Assembly (NCBI GenBank): GCA_015039315.1
Contig: WIDE01000028.1
Location: forward strand, 78,676 to 142,675
Length of the DNA: 64,000 nt
Origin: Clavulina sp. PMI_390
Lineage: Eukaryota; Basidiomycota; Agaricomycetes; Cantharellales; Hydnaceae
Direction: 5' to 3'
Shown here: piece after piece, positions 1 to 11,246 of the stretch
Layout of the letters: each line of letters starts with the position of its first letter
Position numbering within the stretch: the stretch's first letter is position 1
The notes under the pieces: generated by a model
Told to the model about the DNA's origin: nothing
The model's input: only the letters and a program-made list of their open reading frames with translations
Database searches by the model: none
Made by a program: the position numbers and the translations under genes

Positions 1-235
1 CCACAAAGCTTCGGAGCAATTCTACGCGGCTGTTGAAGCAAAAGATAAGCACCTTATCATTATGCCGGTCAGTCGTTCGCTCATTTGAGCAGTTCCTGCC
101 AGTGAACTAACTGCTTCATGGCTGGTTCAATAGGGAGGGTATCATGAGCTCGTTCAAGAACCCGAGTTGAAAGCTCAGTTTATTGAGGAGGTGACTTCAT
201 GGATCTTCAAGCACGTGTCTGCGGGGACGGAGTAG
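1..235 (+). CDS. Monoacylglycerol lipase-like serine hydrolase, 3' end only (copy 1)
   Basis: This is the C-terminal part of an alpha/beta hydrolase cut by the window edge. Bases 2-67 encode a segment beginning HKASEQF and ending KDKHLIIMP. A phase-0 intron follows at about 68-133 (gtcagt..atag). The last exon, 134-235, reads GGYHELVQEPELK and ends KHVSAGTE before TAG. Both exons align residue for residue with the last two exons of the complete copies at 749 and 2597, with the same intron position. The His in GGYHEL is the family's catalytic His; the Ser and Asp would lie upstream of the window. In this family the enzyme releases fatty acid from monoglycerides at membranes or lipid droplets. 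It is the first of three tandem paralogues. Confidence 0.85.
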
Positions 236-748
236 GATCTGGCTAATCGTGATGGGCATTCACGTCCTCACCCAAATACTCCAGTTAACCTATCTAATAG
301 CTTCAGCTGACACACCCTACCTCCCCCTTACATACCCATTCCGGACTTGGCTGACCGCGTTTTATCTTATGAAATAACTGGGAATTCGTACCAATGACCT
401 GGAAGAGCAAGGCAGCGACTCGATTTTCGGGTGTTCTCTTCCAGGTTTGATAAAAGCTTGATGTGCATGTTGGCAATGCAATGACTGTTCTCAATGATTA
501 CCATTATGGCAAAACACGCGTTAAGCTTGGGCTTGGGCTTGTGAAATAGTGCCGAGCGTCTTCGTCTTGACAGTTAATATATTAGGATTGCCAAATAGAA
601 GGACAAATTTTGCACGTGCTAACGTTCAATGCGGGGGGGATCGTGAACAATAAAACGTCAGCCGCCGGTGCTGCGAGGCTTCTCTCCCAAGCCCCTCCAG
701 GCCCCCCCAAAGACCCACTCGCAGCTAACGATATCCCTCTGAGACACC
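236..748. other. Intergenic spacer
   Basis: This 513-bp spacer separates lipase copies 1 and 2. Short open frames here show no protein-like composition or recognisable motif. It should contain the terminator of copy 1 and the promoter of copy 2. A T/A-rich stretch near 570-585 is the only weak promoter-like feature I see. Confidence 0.5.
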
Positions 749-1994
749 ATGGCCAGCGCTTATTCTGAAGCATGGATCGAAGGCCCCAAGGCCACTGCGT
801 TCTATACCCGCACTTACACTCCCACCGACCCTCCCAAGGCTGCGATCGTCTTCGTTCATGGGTTTGCTGAGCACGTTGGACGATATGAGGCTACATTCCC
901 CAAATACTCAGCCAACGGCATCTCTGTGTTCGCCTATGACCAACGTGGGTTTGGACGGACTGTGTGGGACGAGAAGAACCGGAGCAAGGACTCCAAGTGG
1001 GCTGTGACGAGTTGGAACGACCAGAGGGAGGACATCATCTTCTTCCTTGCACGCGAGAAAGAGAGGATCGGCAAGGATGTTCCACTCTTCTTGATGGGCC
1101 ACTCGATGGTATGTCGTTCCTTGTTCCGATGGGCTCCTACATCGTGGACCTCCGATTGCTCACCGTGGTTCTTGTGCGCGTGCACAAAACAAAAATAGGG
1201 TGGAGGCGAGGTTCTTGAATTTGCATGCCTCCCTCCTAGCCCAACGGAATCACTTGCTCTCCTCTCTGGCATTATCGCCTGCTCGCCTCTCATCCGTCAA
1301 GCCACCCCAGCCAATAAGGCCGTCCTCTGGATGGGTTCCAAAGCCGCGATGCTTCTGCCGAATACCATAATCGACGCTCCAGTCAACCCGGATGTCAGTG
1401 CTTCAAGTTACACTACCCCAGTCGCGCACTCATTCCACATTCTTATTACAGGAGCTTTCACATGACCCTGTTGCAAATAAGGCCTACATCGACGACCCCA
1501 TGATCAAGGCCACAGGAAGCATGCGTGGTCTTGCTGACATGCTTGGGAACGGGATCGCTCTCGCTGAGCAGCACTACAAGAACTACCCGTCCAATATGCC
1601 AGTGAGCCCTATCATCGATTGCTCCCCTTGTTGTCCGAAGTCTCTGACTTTCTTGGTCTGTCCAAGGTGCTCTTGGTGCATGGGGACAGTGATAAGGTAT
1701 CCGCAATCCTAGACATTATATGTAGCCCTGGAGGCCTGACATTCTTCGGATTCAGGTGACCAGTCATCAGGCATCGGAACAGTTTTACACCTCAATCCAA
1801 GCCAAAGACAAGCACCTTGTCATAATGCCAGTTAGTAACTCCGTCCCATATCCATAGATCAGCGGCTGAATATTACCTAGGGTGGATATCATGAACTCGC
1901 TCACGAGCCTGATCTGAAAGAGAAGGTCATCGAGGAAGTTTCGTCGTGGATCTTCAAGCATCTATCGCCTCCTGCGGAAGGCGCTCATTTGTGA
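749..1994 (+). CDS. Monoacylglycerol lipase-like serine hydrolase (copy 2)
   Basis: Six exons can be joined without a frame break: 749-1108, 1199-1393, 1452-1601, 1667-1696, 1756-1830 and 1881-1994, giving about 307 residues, the usual length for fungal and animal monoglyceride lipases. The ATG at 749 begins MASAYSEAW. The oxyanion-side motif is HGFAEHVGRYE. The nucleophile elbow GHSMGGGE is split exactly by intron 1 after GHSM. The acidic residue lies in VLLVHGDSDK and the catalytic His in GGYHELAHEP. In this family such enzymes hydrolyse monoacylglycerol to glycerol and fatty acid. The protein shows no signal peptide. The three copies are all on the same strand, spaced about 0.5-0.6 kb apart, which indicates tandem duplication. 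Short acyl-ester or haloperoxidase-like activity is an alternative. Confidence 0.9.
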
Positions 1995-2596
1995 TCATAT
2001 TAATGGTATGACTCTTTATACGCAGGTCTTAGAGCTATCTCAAATTCAGTCTCTGCCCAACAGAGAATCTACTTTCCAGTCATGATTCAATTTTCCTGGT
2101 GTATCACCTCGGCATGGTAAAATACTTCTCGTAATCACTCTGAAGCCTAACCACGTACCTGTTTTGCGAATCTCGCGTGAGCTTCTGATGTTAAGAGCGG
2201 TATAATCGTGTTTCTCCATTAGTCCATATGCCAGATTCTTTGCACACCAACTATCCCCACGATTTTGAGGATTTTCATAGATCTCTTGACATTGAAGGTC
2301 TAGCTCTTAGCATTTTGAGAGTTGCTCAATTCACCTCGGAGTGTTAATCTGTTTACCCGCTGATTATTGAGGCGGTCCGCTCAAACTCTCATCCTGACAT
2401 GACCTACACTGACCTCGTGATGCCCTCCGACGTCGCGCGGTCACGTTCAGTTTGTGGGGATATATAATAGCCCCTGCTGACACCCCGCAATACGGTAACT
2501 GCGGGGCCGGCATAAACGTTATCGCCTGCCGGTGGATAAGGCACCTCATTCCTTCGAACCCCACCTCCAACCAAGAACCAGCGACAATATCAAGAG
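1995..2596. other. Intergenic spacer
   Basis: This 602-bp stretch lies between lipase copies 2 and 3. No coding signal was seen on either strand. Its right end carries a TATA-like element at 2461 and the presumed promoter and leader of copy 3. Confidence 0.5.
2461..2469 (+). promoter_or_regulatory. TATA-box-like element upstream of lipase copy 3
   Basis: The sequence tatataata sits about 130 bp upstream of the ATG at 2597, a plausible distance for a fungal core promoter with a leader of roughly 100 nt. The call rests on sequence and position alone. Confidence 0.35.
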
Positions 2597-3852
2597 ATGA
2601 CTAGCCCATATTCCGAGGAGTGGGTAATTGGTCCCAAAGCAACTGCGTTCTACACTCGCACGTACAATCCCGCTGAGGCTCCCAAAGCTGCCATAGTCTT
2701 TCTTCATGGCTTCGTCGAGCACATCGGGAGATACGAAGCCGCGTTCCCTCAGTACTCTGCTAAGAGCATCTCTGTATTTGCGTTTGACCAACGTGGATTT
2801 GGGCGTACGGTGTGGGATGAGGAACATCGAAGCAAGGACTCGAAATGGGCCTCGACTCATTGGGACGATCAGAGAGAAGACATTATCTTCTTCGTGAAAC
2901 GAGAGAAGGAGAGAGTCGGTAAAGATATTCCGCTCTTCTTGATGGGTCATTCAATGGTATGTCGTTGGTCCCAGATGCTCCTCGCTTTCATACGGCTTGC
3001 TGACCTGCTCTCCTCTGCCTGAGTGTTATCAGGGAGGAGGCGAAAGCCTTAACTTTGTATGCTTCCCTCCCTCCCCCAAAGATTCCATGGCGCTATTATC
3101 AGGCGTTATTGCTTGCTCGCCCCTCGTTCGTCAAACGACACCAATTAGCAAAGTCACGCTGTGGAGATTATACGCAAGCAGTCTCCTCTTCCCCGACACA
3201 TTCATCGACTCTCCGGTCGACCCAGATGTCAGTCCATACTGCATTCATGACAACTACCTGAGCTTCTTATCCAATCGTATTATAGGCTCTCTCGCGCGAC
3301 CCAATTGCCAATAAGGCGTACATGGAAGACCCTTTGATCAAACCCAAAGGCACCCTTCGTGGTCTGTCCAATATGCTCTTCAACGGGATTATCCTAGCCG
3401 AGCAGCATTACAAGAACTACCCGCCTGAGATGCCGGTGAGGAGTCCTAGTTCCATCTTTCTACCTTTCACCATCTCTGACCTTACTTGCCGCACTCGCAA
3501 GCTCCTCTTGCTGCATGGGGACAACGATACGGTATGGGGATTATTTGATTCGACAAATTATCTCCGACTAAACAGGTCGCATTCTATGTTCCACGCAGAT
3601 CACGAGCTATAAAGCTTCAGAAAAATTTATCAACGACATCAACGCAAAGGATAAGCACCTTGTCATTATGCCTGTTCGTTTTCCGACTTCATTCTCGTCT
3701 CATTTGATGACTGTGGTTCTAATGGTTGCCCGGCTGTACAGGGAGGTTACCACGAGCTTGCTCAGGAGCCCGATCTGAAGGAAAAGCTGATCGAGGAGGT
3801 GACTTCATGGATCTTCAAGCATATTTCCACTGGCGCGGAGGCTCGTTTGTGA
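2597..3852 (+). CDS. Monoacylglycerol lipase-like serine hydrolase (copy 3)
   Basis: Exons 2597-2956, 3033-3227, 3286-3435, 3502-3531, 3599-3673 and 3742-3852 join in frame. The first five exons have exactly the same lengths as in copy 2 (360, 195, 150, 30 and 75 nt), so intron positions are conserved. Motifs are HGFVEHIGRYE, GHSM/GGGES split by intron 1, LLLHGDNDT and GGYHELAQEP, which keep the Ser-Asp-His triad. The start MTSPYSEEW aligns with copy 2. The family reaction is monoglyceride hydrolysis. Divergence from copy 2 is moderate and spread over the gene, so the duplication is old and all three copies look maintained. Confidence 0.9.
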
Positions 3853-4804
3853 TATAATCCAAGGGCATCACATGGACCTACCGAGAACTTATTGCGATAT
3901 AGTTGGTTCAAAGAATGGAAAGCTGGGTGTCGTGACGCGACGGCTGCTTCCGTTACATGAGGTGTAGCTCCTAGCGTCCTGTAGCACCGGATTCTTTGCA
4001 TCTCTCCTTTTCTTCATGTAGGTAATTCAAACAATTGTGCGGTACAGAATGAGCGCCACGACTATTTACTCACTCCACACCGGATTAATATTGTCAGTCG
4101 GGAGAACGCTGAAAGCCACGCCCACAGGTCCTTCTGCCCAGGATTCGAATGATATCTGAGCTTATTTCCTTCTTGCGAATTCACAGCTGCAAAACAGCTC
4201 GGCATTGATACATGCATCTGCAGCTCACCCTCCCTCGCTATCTTGGAGGAACGCTTTCCACAGGTTAATGAGGCAGATAAGACATGAGCCGATATTTCCC
4301 CTCGTCGTCGTCATGGTTGACCGTACGCATATGATGCTGACGTTGGTTGGCGAAATGTGCGAGTGAACAAAGGAACCGAGGAACGAGGGCCGGTGACGTC
4401 GTTGCGTGAATTGCACGTCAATTCATTTGTCCATTCATTCTCAGCTCCGTCGTCACACCGTCACTTGCATGCTTTTTGGGGTGTGTCCACCCATCCTTTG
4501 ACCCCTCATATCCTCCCCCGATAGGCCTGAGCGTGGACCCTGTCGGTTTTAGGGCACCCCCATCGCTGACTTCACAGCGGCGCTCACTCTTCCCCAAGTG
4601 GTCTGAGGTTACACAACCACCCTGACCTCCCGCTCCACTCCAACTCCACCCAGTTTCCAACACCAGAACCGCTCGGTTTTGATACCGCTTGCGTACGACC
4701 ACCCAATCAACGCTGCTATACTACTTGTCGTCCTTCTCTCATTGGAGACTTCTATTTGCAAGGTCGATTGACCTCCAAGCCTTCCAGCTGTAAGAGGGAC
4801 CATC
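3853..4804. other. Intergenic spacer
   Basis: This 952-bp gap lies between the lipase cluster and the channel gene. I see short open frames but none with family motifs or a convincing exon chain. A pyrimidine-rich stretch around 4590-4660 probably belongs to the promoter of the downstream gene. Confidence 0.5.
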
Positions 4805-7800
4805 ATGTCCACGGGAACGAGCGCCAGCAACCCGTCGAACAACACCGTCAAGAGTTTCGAGACTGCGCTTGTGCTCAATGCTGCGGCACTTGGAATCGAA
4901 GTGGCTGCCTTTATGTATCTCAGGAGCAGATACTCGAGGATCTACAGCCCTAGGACCTTCTTGCCTCCGCCATTGTAAGCGCAGGGACAATACTTTCGTC
5001 TTCCCAACTAATTCCAGACGTTGTTTCAGAAAGCGATCATTACCACTACCTGGTGGGATTTTTGGATGGATACCTGGGGTGATCAAGAGCCCTGCCAAGG
5101 AAATGGTGCGTTTATTTATACTTGGCACTGCTCGGGTCTATCTCTTACCCGATCAAATGGCCTTTGATTTCGCCAGATTCACAAGAATGGCCTAGATGCG
5201 TACATGTTTGTGCGCTTCCTAAAAATCCTCAGTATGGCTTGACTTTCCCCTACGACCCACGATCGGTGCTGACCGATCTATCAAGTTATGTTGTTTATCC
5301 CCTACACGTTCCTAACCTTTGCCGTCATTCTCCCCGTTGACGCGGTTGGGAATGGAGGCTCTGGTCTAGCTCGGTTTACATCTGGAAAGTATGTGTTACC
5401 ACCGGCCACCGTCTCCATCATATTCTCAACTTATCCTCACCGCCGACACGATCAGTGTTCCAAACACTAAACAGTATCGCTATGCCGCGCATGTCGTCGT
5501 TGCCTACTTCCTCACGGGCTTTACCATCTGGCTCCTCCGGCGCGAGATGCTTCGTTTTATACACCTTCGGCACCAATTCTTACTGTCAAAATCACACTCC
5601 AAGCTGGCGCAAGCCAAAACAGTGCTCATCACATCGCTTCCCGAGAAAGACCTCACCACAGAGGAGGACCTCAGAACATTCGCCAGCTTCGTACCTGGTG
5701 GGGTAGCCAGGGTGTGGATATATAAGGATGCACCTGGTCTGAATGACGCGTATCAGCAAAGGCTAGACGCCTGTGGCCAATTAGAGGGTGCGGTAAGCCA
5801 AGTGTTAAGAGATGGTGTCAAGGCGTGGAGGAAGAAGCAGCGCCGAGTAGGTGGCGATGCTCCTACTACAACCTCTGGTGCTGGCCCTGTTGCAAATGGA
5901 ACCACAGACGTCGAGTCTCGCAAATCAGTCTCGCCGATCTCTATTTTCGACAGCATCAGCCGGCCGACGCACCGCATCGGCTGGCATGGCGTTCCTTGGG
6001 TTGGCAAGAAGGTGGACACGATTGCATGGTGCAAAGAGGAGATTCCGCGCTTGACCGCACTCATCGAAGAAAAGAGAAAGGTTTTGCCTGAAGCCAAACC
6101 CCATGGGGCTGCTATGATCATGTGTAATTTGCAGATGGGTGCGCACGTTTTGGCCCAGTGTGCTAGCTACCATGAGGTATGATAGGGCACGAAAACAGCT
6201 TGTCAGACCGGCTGATCAGATGCGCCTTTTACTTATGTCTCTATAGCCCCTCAAGATGGTTGATAAGTGGATCGAGTTGGCCCCTGAAGATGTTGTATGG
6301 GAAAATATCGATGTGAGTGCCTCCTCAAAACAACTACCGTAATCATTGGGAGACTTACTCCCACTGGGTTGGCCACTAGGATGGAGCAATAGAAACACGG
6401 GGGCGTTGGATTCTGTCATGGATGGCTACAATTGGACTCGTCATTCTCTGGTCGTTCCCTGTCGCTTTCACTGGTACTTTGAGTAACATCTCCGAGCTTT
6501 GTGGGACTGTCAAGTGGGTCCACCTCATTATATCTAGGTAGTACTTGGTAGCAGCCAGTTGCTTACCAAACTTTAATCCCAGGTGGCTCGCTTGGATCTG
6601 CAGGATGCCAAACCCATGGCCTGGTGTAGTTCAGGGTGTGCTGTCTCCGAGCTTTGTGGGACTGTCAAGTGGGTCCACCTCATTATATCTAGGTAGTACT
6701 TGGTAGCAGCCATTTGCTTACCAAACTATAATCCCAGGTGGCTCGCTTGGATCTGCAGGATGCCAAACCCATGGCCTGGTGTAGTTCAGGGTGTGCTGCC
6801 CCCACTCTTCCTTGCCATCTTGTTTGCCCTCCTGCCGTTTGTTCTACAAGGTGCGCGCTCGTGATACATTCAGTCTCAAGATATTATCTGATAATTCCCG
6901 CCACTTTATCAGGCCTCGCGTACTTTGAGTGCATTCCTCGTTACAGCCTGATCTCCATCAGCGTCTACCGACGATATTTCATTCTGCTCGTTATGTGAGT
7001 TACTACAGCGTTTGACAATTGACAATTTCGACTATGAACTTACCCCTCACCCCAGCCACGGTTTCCTGATCGTTACACTTTCATCTGGGTTAACAACAGC
7101 TATCCCCCAAGTACGAGCCTTTCCATTGTCATTACACGGTTCTTTTCGCGGAGCTTCTCATCACCGGCTTCCTTAGATCATTAACTCCCCAGGAACGCTT
7201 GTCGATGGACTAGCGAAAAACTTACCGAGCGCCTCCACTTTTTACTTGACTTATCTCATAGCCAATGGATTCACTGCGGCAGGAGGCGCAATCCTTCAGG
7301 TTTGTGTGCTGGTTGTACTAGTCATTACGTCGACGCTAATGATTGAAGTTGTCTCCGCATCGTTCAGCTTGTTCCTCTGATCCTTCATGGCGTCAAGCGT
7401 CTGCTCTTCGGTAACACCCCTCGCCAGGCATTCAATGTGGGTTTCGTCATGCCAAAGACCAATCTGGGCACCGTGCTTCCCCGTATCTCGCTTTTGGCCA
7501 CAATCGCCATTGCATACAGCGTCATTGCACCCATTGTGGCAGGATTTGCTGTGGTTGCTTTTTCATTCTTGTGGTATGTGATAATAATTTGCCCTCGTAT
7601 AGCATATGGCTGATCTGGATGGCTCTCTCCACTAATTTGGATTGACAGGTTTGCATGGAAATTCCTCATGGTAGGCCAACTATTTACAATTTCCTATCCT
7701 TGTTTCCTGCGTTCAAAGAGAGCGATCCCCAAATCCAGACATACGTGATGGACCAACCCGAAGCCCAAGAGACTAGTGGGCTCTACTTCCCATTGGCTGT

Positions 7801-9130
7801 GGGCAACTTGTGTACGCGCAGTCCTGCTCCTTCCCATGTTATCACAATCGATGTTCTGACAACCTATCTTGCAGATGTTGGCCTTTATGTCCAGCACCTC
7901 TCCCTCGCTGCCCTCCTATTCCTGGCCCAGGACTCTCATAGTCGCCGATCTTCCATCCCTGAAGCCTGCTTCATGCTTGTATTGGCTGTAATCACAGCGA
8001 TCGCCCAAATTACTCTCAGCCGTGCTTTCAAACGTGCGTCAATAGCTTCTGCACTCTTTGCTCGCGTTAATATCGATTGATTTCGTAGCCATCACGAACT
8101 ACCTCCCCATGAGCCTGGCCACGAAGGAAATGGTTAAGCGCTACAACGCACGTTCCAAGATGAGAGCCGAAGCTACTGGTCCTGGCTTGCTCGGCCTCCC
8201 AGTTGGTAACATTACGGAAAATGTACGATCCGAAGCGGCGAAAGATCTTCATAGGATGCAGAGTGTCGGGGCCCACGCGCTCCACGGGGTCGAAGGGACA
8301 ATGGATCTATTCAGCGTGCAGAGTACGTCACTATCTTTCGAGACTAATACTATTTGTCACCGTCTGATTGAAATCTGTCCCCACCTCTCACTCGTAGATG
8401 TCCGCTCCGTCATGCGGAAACGCTTCAAGCGCCGCAAATCGTCCAACAGACCACTTCCTGAAGACGCCGAGGAAGCCGAAGCACAGGAGAAACTCCACGA
8501 CCCCTCGTCTCCTGACGTGAAACCAAGCATGGATTCAGTGGAATCTGGGACATATGTGGACGACGATCACGATCATTCCCGCCCTGCTGGAGCGATTCCC
8601 TTGACTCCAATCGAACGCAAAGGTGCAGAAGAGAAGCAGAAAGAGAATGAAATGAAGAGGGAATCAGGCATTCAACGCTCGTCCTCCCACACCTCTAACG
8701 CTACCTCTAGCGGCACCGACATCGGCCGTGACCACCATCAGCAACATCCAGAACCCTCCGAACCCATTGAGGGACTGAAAACGCAGGGTGATCTGTACGA
8801 AGAAGGCGATGACGACGATGGGGAGGAAGATGTTGACGAACATGCCTTTGATCATCCGAGCACGTACAAACCCGCGCCCACCATCTGGGTGCCAAAGGAT
8901 AAACTTGGGCTCAGTGACGTGCTTTTGGAAGAGCTAAGGGATGCAGGTGTGGATGCGTCGGACTTGGGAGCGAGTATGAGTGAAAAAGCTAGGGTCAAAG
9001 TGACGAGAACTCCTCCAGTTAGTACCGCTTTCTTTGGTTCCTTCCCCCCGACCTCTTCGTGCTCAACATTTCGGTGCTTTCCACTTATTGTGTTCAGGAT
9101 CAAGAATGGATTGGTGGAAACGATGTCTAA
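4805..9130 (+). CDS. CSC1/TMEM63-type (DUF221) osmosensitive cation channel
   Basis: The ATG at 4805 starts MSTGTSASN and is followed by a first membrane segment. Recognisable family blocks in order are YSPRTFLPPP; GIFGWIP (about 5055); NGLDAYMFVRFLKILSM (about 5190); a membrane helix LFIPYTFLTFAVILP; the helix after TKQYRYAAH; an RNA-recognition-like cytoplasmic loop beginning KTVLITSLP (about 5620) and containing RVWIYKD; and WIELAPEDVVWENID (about 6270). Many further membrane helices run up to about 8090, including PGTLVDGLAKNLPSAS (about 7190) and TNLGTVLPRISLLA (about 7470). The tail is long, charged and acidic. A last small exon reads DQEWIGGNDV and stops at 9130. Family members are mechanosensitive or hyperosmolarity-gated cation channels of the plasma or internal membranes. 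About 15 short introns are implied. A 155-bp tandem duplication at 6489-6798 complicates splicing there. Confidence 0.88.
6489..6798 (+). repeat. 155-bp direct tandem duplication spanning an intron of the channel gene
   Basis: Bases 6489-6643 and 6644-6798 are identical except for two substitutions (6558 g versus 6713 t; 6573 t versus 6728 a). Each unit holds the end of one exon (ELCGTVK), a donor at 6514 or 6669, a 69-bp intron, an acceptor ending at 6582 or 6737, and the start of the next exon (WLAWICRMP). Splicing from the first donor to the second acceptor restores the expected family sequence. Using both introns would insert an 86-nt exon and cause a frameshift with an early TAG. Confidence 0.95.
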
Positions 9131-9294
9131 AGATACCAGCCATAGCGATTCCTCACAATCGCTAACGATACCCCGCGATATCTCGCAGATAGCGATGTAA
9201 TGATCTACCAACTTTCGAACCAATTCTAATAATACCATTGTAGTAGTCTGAACGGCGCCAGCCAAGGGACGGAGGTCGTCAACCCCCATGTAGC

Positions 9295-10225
9295 TTAGGA
9301 TGACATATCCCCGCTGGTTGGCGCGGGCTCACCAGTTTTCACTTCGGACTGGATCTGGATCACCTTGGCATCCTCATCATCTTCGGAAGCGAATGTATAC
9401 TGGCGGACTACGATGAACGATTAGTCATGATGAAACACATAGTTCCAAGGCTATTGGTTAGGACAAACCTTCAGCGTTAGCCCAGGACTAGGAAAATCAA
9501 TCACATTGAGTTCATCGGGTATCAGTAGGGGATGAAATACACTCACATTCCACACGGAGGTGCCTGTCAAACGTCTCAGAAAGTCCCCATGCGCTACAAC
9601 TAAGTCCAGGATATGTATGTTAGGTTGAAGAATAACACGATCGGGTCATTCGCGCGCGGACTAACCAACGATTTCTTTTTCTGGACGCGCTCTGAGCCAC
9701 TTGCGCACCCATTTTGCTCGCTCCTGGATATTATATGGGTCAAAATCGCCTCGTTTAGAGTTCCAATCGTCCTCAAGGGAGCTGAAGTCAATCCCAACGA
9801 ATTCAGGGTCTTGCTCGAGCTCAGCCCTGTCGCGGCCCGTATCACCTAGCATTAATGACATCAATAAGCTAAATAAAACTGTAGGGGCTATGTGCTGCTC
9901 AGCTAGGAGTGGTTCACTCACAAGGGAAGCTGTTGACTTCTTGCAGCCTGCTTAGCGGGATGATGCCTTTCGTTGGGCCGAGATCAGCCTCTAGTTTTGC
10001 CCGCAGCGCTGGGAAACCCAAGATCGTCGTTTGTAATGTGCGCGAAAGTGGAGAGGAGACGAGCAAGTCAGCCGTTTGCTGGATGTTCTGCGCCGTGAGG
10101 CTGTTCAGCTTGGCGGACTGCTCACGCCCTAGAGCAGTAAGGGGAGCATCAGGGATCGAGTAATCGTCGTCAACGTTGTGCTCGGCTTGGGCGTGGCGCG
10201 TGAGGTGGAGGATCTTGGAGGCCAT
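9295..10225 (-). CDS. Phosphoglycerate mutase-like histidine phosphatase (copy A)
   Basis: The ATG at 10225 starts MASKILHLTRHAQAEHN, the histidine-phosphatase motif with RHA in place of the textbook RHG. An in-frame upstream stretch exists but lacks family similarity, so this start was chosen. Later exons give SSPLSRTLQTTILG, GIDFSSLEDDWN, KWVRKWLRARPEKEIV, then VVAHGDFLRRLTG carrying the second catalytic His, and a tail ending TSGDMSS before TAA at 9295. About five exons are joined by short introns. The family includes fungal Pmu1-like proteins; the substrate of such paralogues is usually unknown, and a glycolytic role is unlikely given the size (about 240-250 residues) and sequence. It converges on the channel gene, 164 bp away, and has a paralogue at 11247. 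Confidence 0.87.
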
Positions 10226-10694
10226 CGAAAGAAGGAAGATCGAGTAAAGATGGATGAAAGACTTCGGCTGATATAAGGAACAACGACGCTGGCGCGCGTA
10301 CACTTTGCACAGCCCAAGCCCGCGCGCTCCACGTTGAGCGCCAAGTATTTTCTTCACATCCAATATCGTGTCATACACTATCAGAGGCACTATTTTACAC
10401 GTCACAAGTCGATGCACGTTGTCCTACACCGAGCTGCGTTATGGGACGTGGATTTCCATGTTTGAAACGTGTCGCAAGGCGATATTGAAGGAGTGAGAAC
10501 GTTTGAATAAGTTTCCTTGCCCAAGTGATTCCCGGCGCCGTGACGTACATCCAATAAAAGTAAGTGTGTCGTTTATTCACTGGCTGGTAAATCGTATGGC
10601 TCTGTGCTACTGTATACTATGTATATTACTGTTTCATCGAGTGGGAGTGCCCGTACAATCCGTTTACGTCCAATAGTATGAAGTTATAGGTACT

Positions 10695-10850
10695 ACAGAG
10701 CACGTAACCATGAGGTGAAGCATCAACCGCACGAGCTCCGTTGGCGACCTCGCCATCTGCCATGTACGCGCCCGAGTAGGGGATCACGCTGGGTTCAACG
10801 GCGGTGGCAAGGTGTCTGTAAGCTCAAAAGTCGCGACAGTATGGTAGGGG
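10695..10850 (-). pseudogene. Relic of the SDR penultimate coding exon
   Basis: The reverse strand reads VEPSVIPYSGAYMADGEVA followed by NGARAVDAS, nearly the same as the exon of the intact SDR at about 12830-12945. Nothing of the rest of the dehydrogenase is present; the sequence runs into channel-tail relic at about 10858. It marks the truncated right edge of the left copy of duplication 1. The coding sense of this piece is still open, so decay is recent or the piece is short by chance. Confidence 0.8.
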
Positions 10851-10857
10851 AATAGAA

Positions 10858-11225
10858 ATTTGGGAAGAGGAGCTAAGGTACGCAGGTGTTGATACGTCGG
10901 ATCTGGGAGCGAGTCTAAGTGACAAAACTCGAGTTGAAGTGACGAGAACTGCTCCTGTTAGTACCACTCATTTTTGTTCCTTCTCACTACGGTCCTTAAC
11001 CCCTCCATGCTGATCATTTTCGTGCCTTCCCACTGGTTGTGTTCAGGATCAAAATGGATTGGTGGAAACGATGTCCAAGATACTGGCTATAGCGATCCCT
11101 GAAGATCGCCAATGATACGCTACGAAAATCCTGCAGATAGTCATGCAACGATCTACTGGATTTCGAACCAGTTCAGATAGTATCATTGCACTAGTAGTCT
11201 GATCACCGCCAGCCGAGGGAAAGGA
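10858..11225 (+). pseudogene. Relic of the channel (CSC1-type) gene 3' end
   Basis: Bases 10860-11100 match 8925-9140 of the intact channel gene, including the segment EELRDAGVDASDLGAS, the intron start gttagtacc and the last-exon bases that encode WIGGNDV. Changes interrupt it: EELR is followed by an altered codon run, and in the last exon a missing base converts gatcaagaatgg to gatcaaaatgg, which shifts frame before the stop. The downstream 3' flank (11100-11225) is also homologous. No upstream channel sequence is present, so this cannot encode a channel. Confidence 0.85.
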
Positions 11226-11246
11226 GGTCCTCAATCCTGATCTAGT

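Noticed and set aside
2546..2950. Minus-strand frames opposite the lipase first exons
   Set aside because: They recur opposite both copies because the sense exons are conserved, with no independent motif.
6738..6998. Open frame starting MARLDLQDAK in the channel gene
   Set aside because: It is an out-of-phase reading of the second duplicated unit and the following exon. The family sequence is in another frame.
9914..10417. Longer PGM copy A protein starting at 10417
   Set aside because: The added 64 residues show no family similarity. Copy B's upstream frame differs, so the start at MASKILHL was kept.
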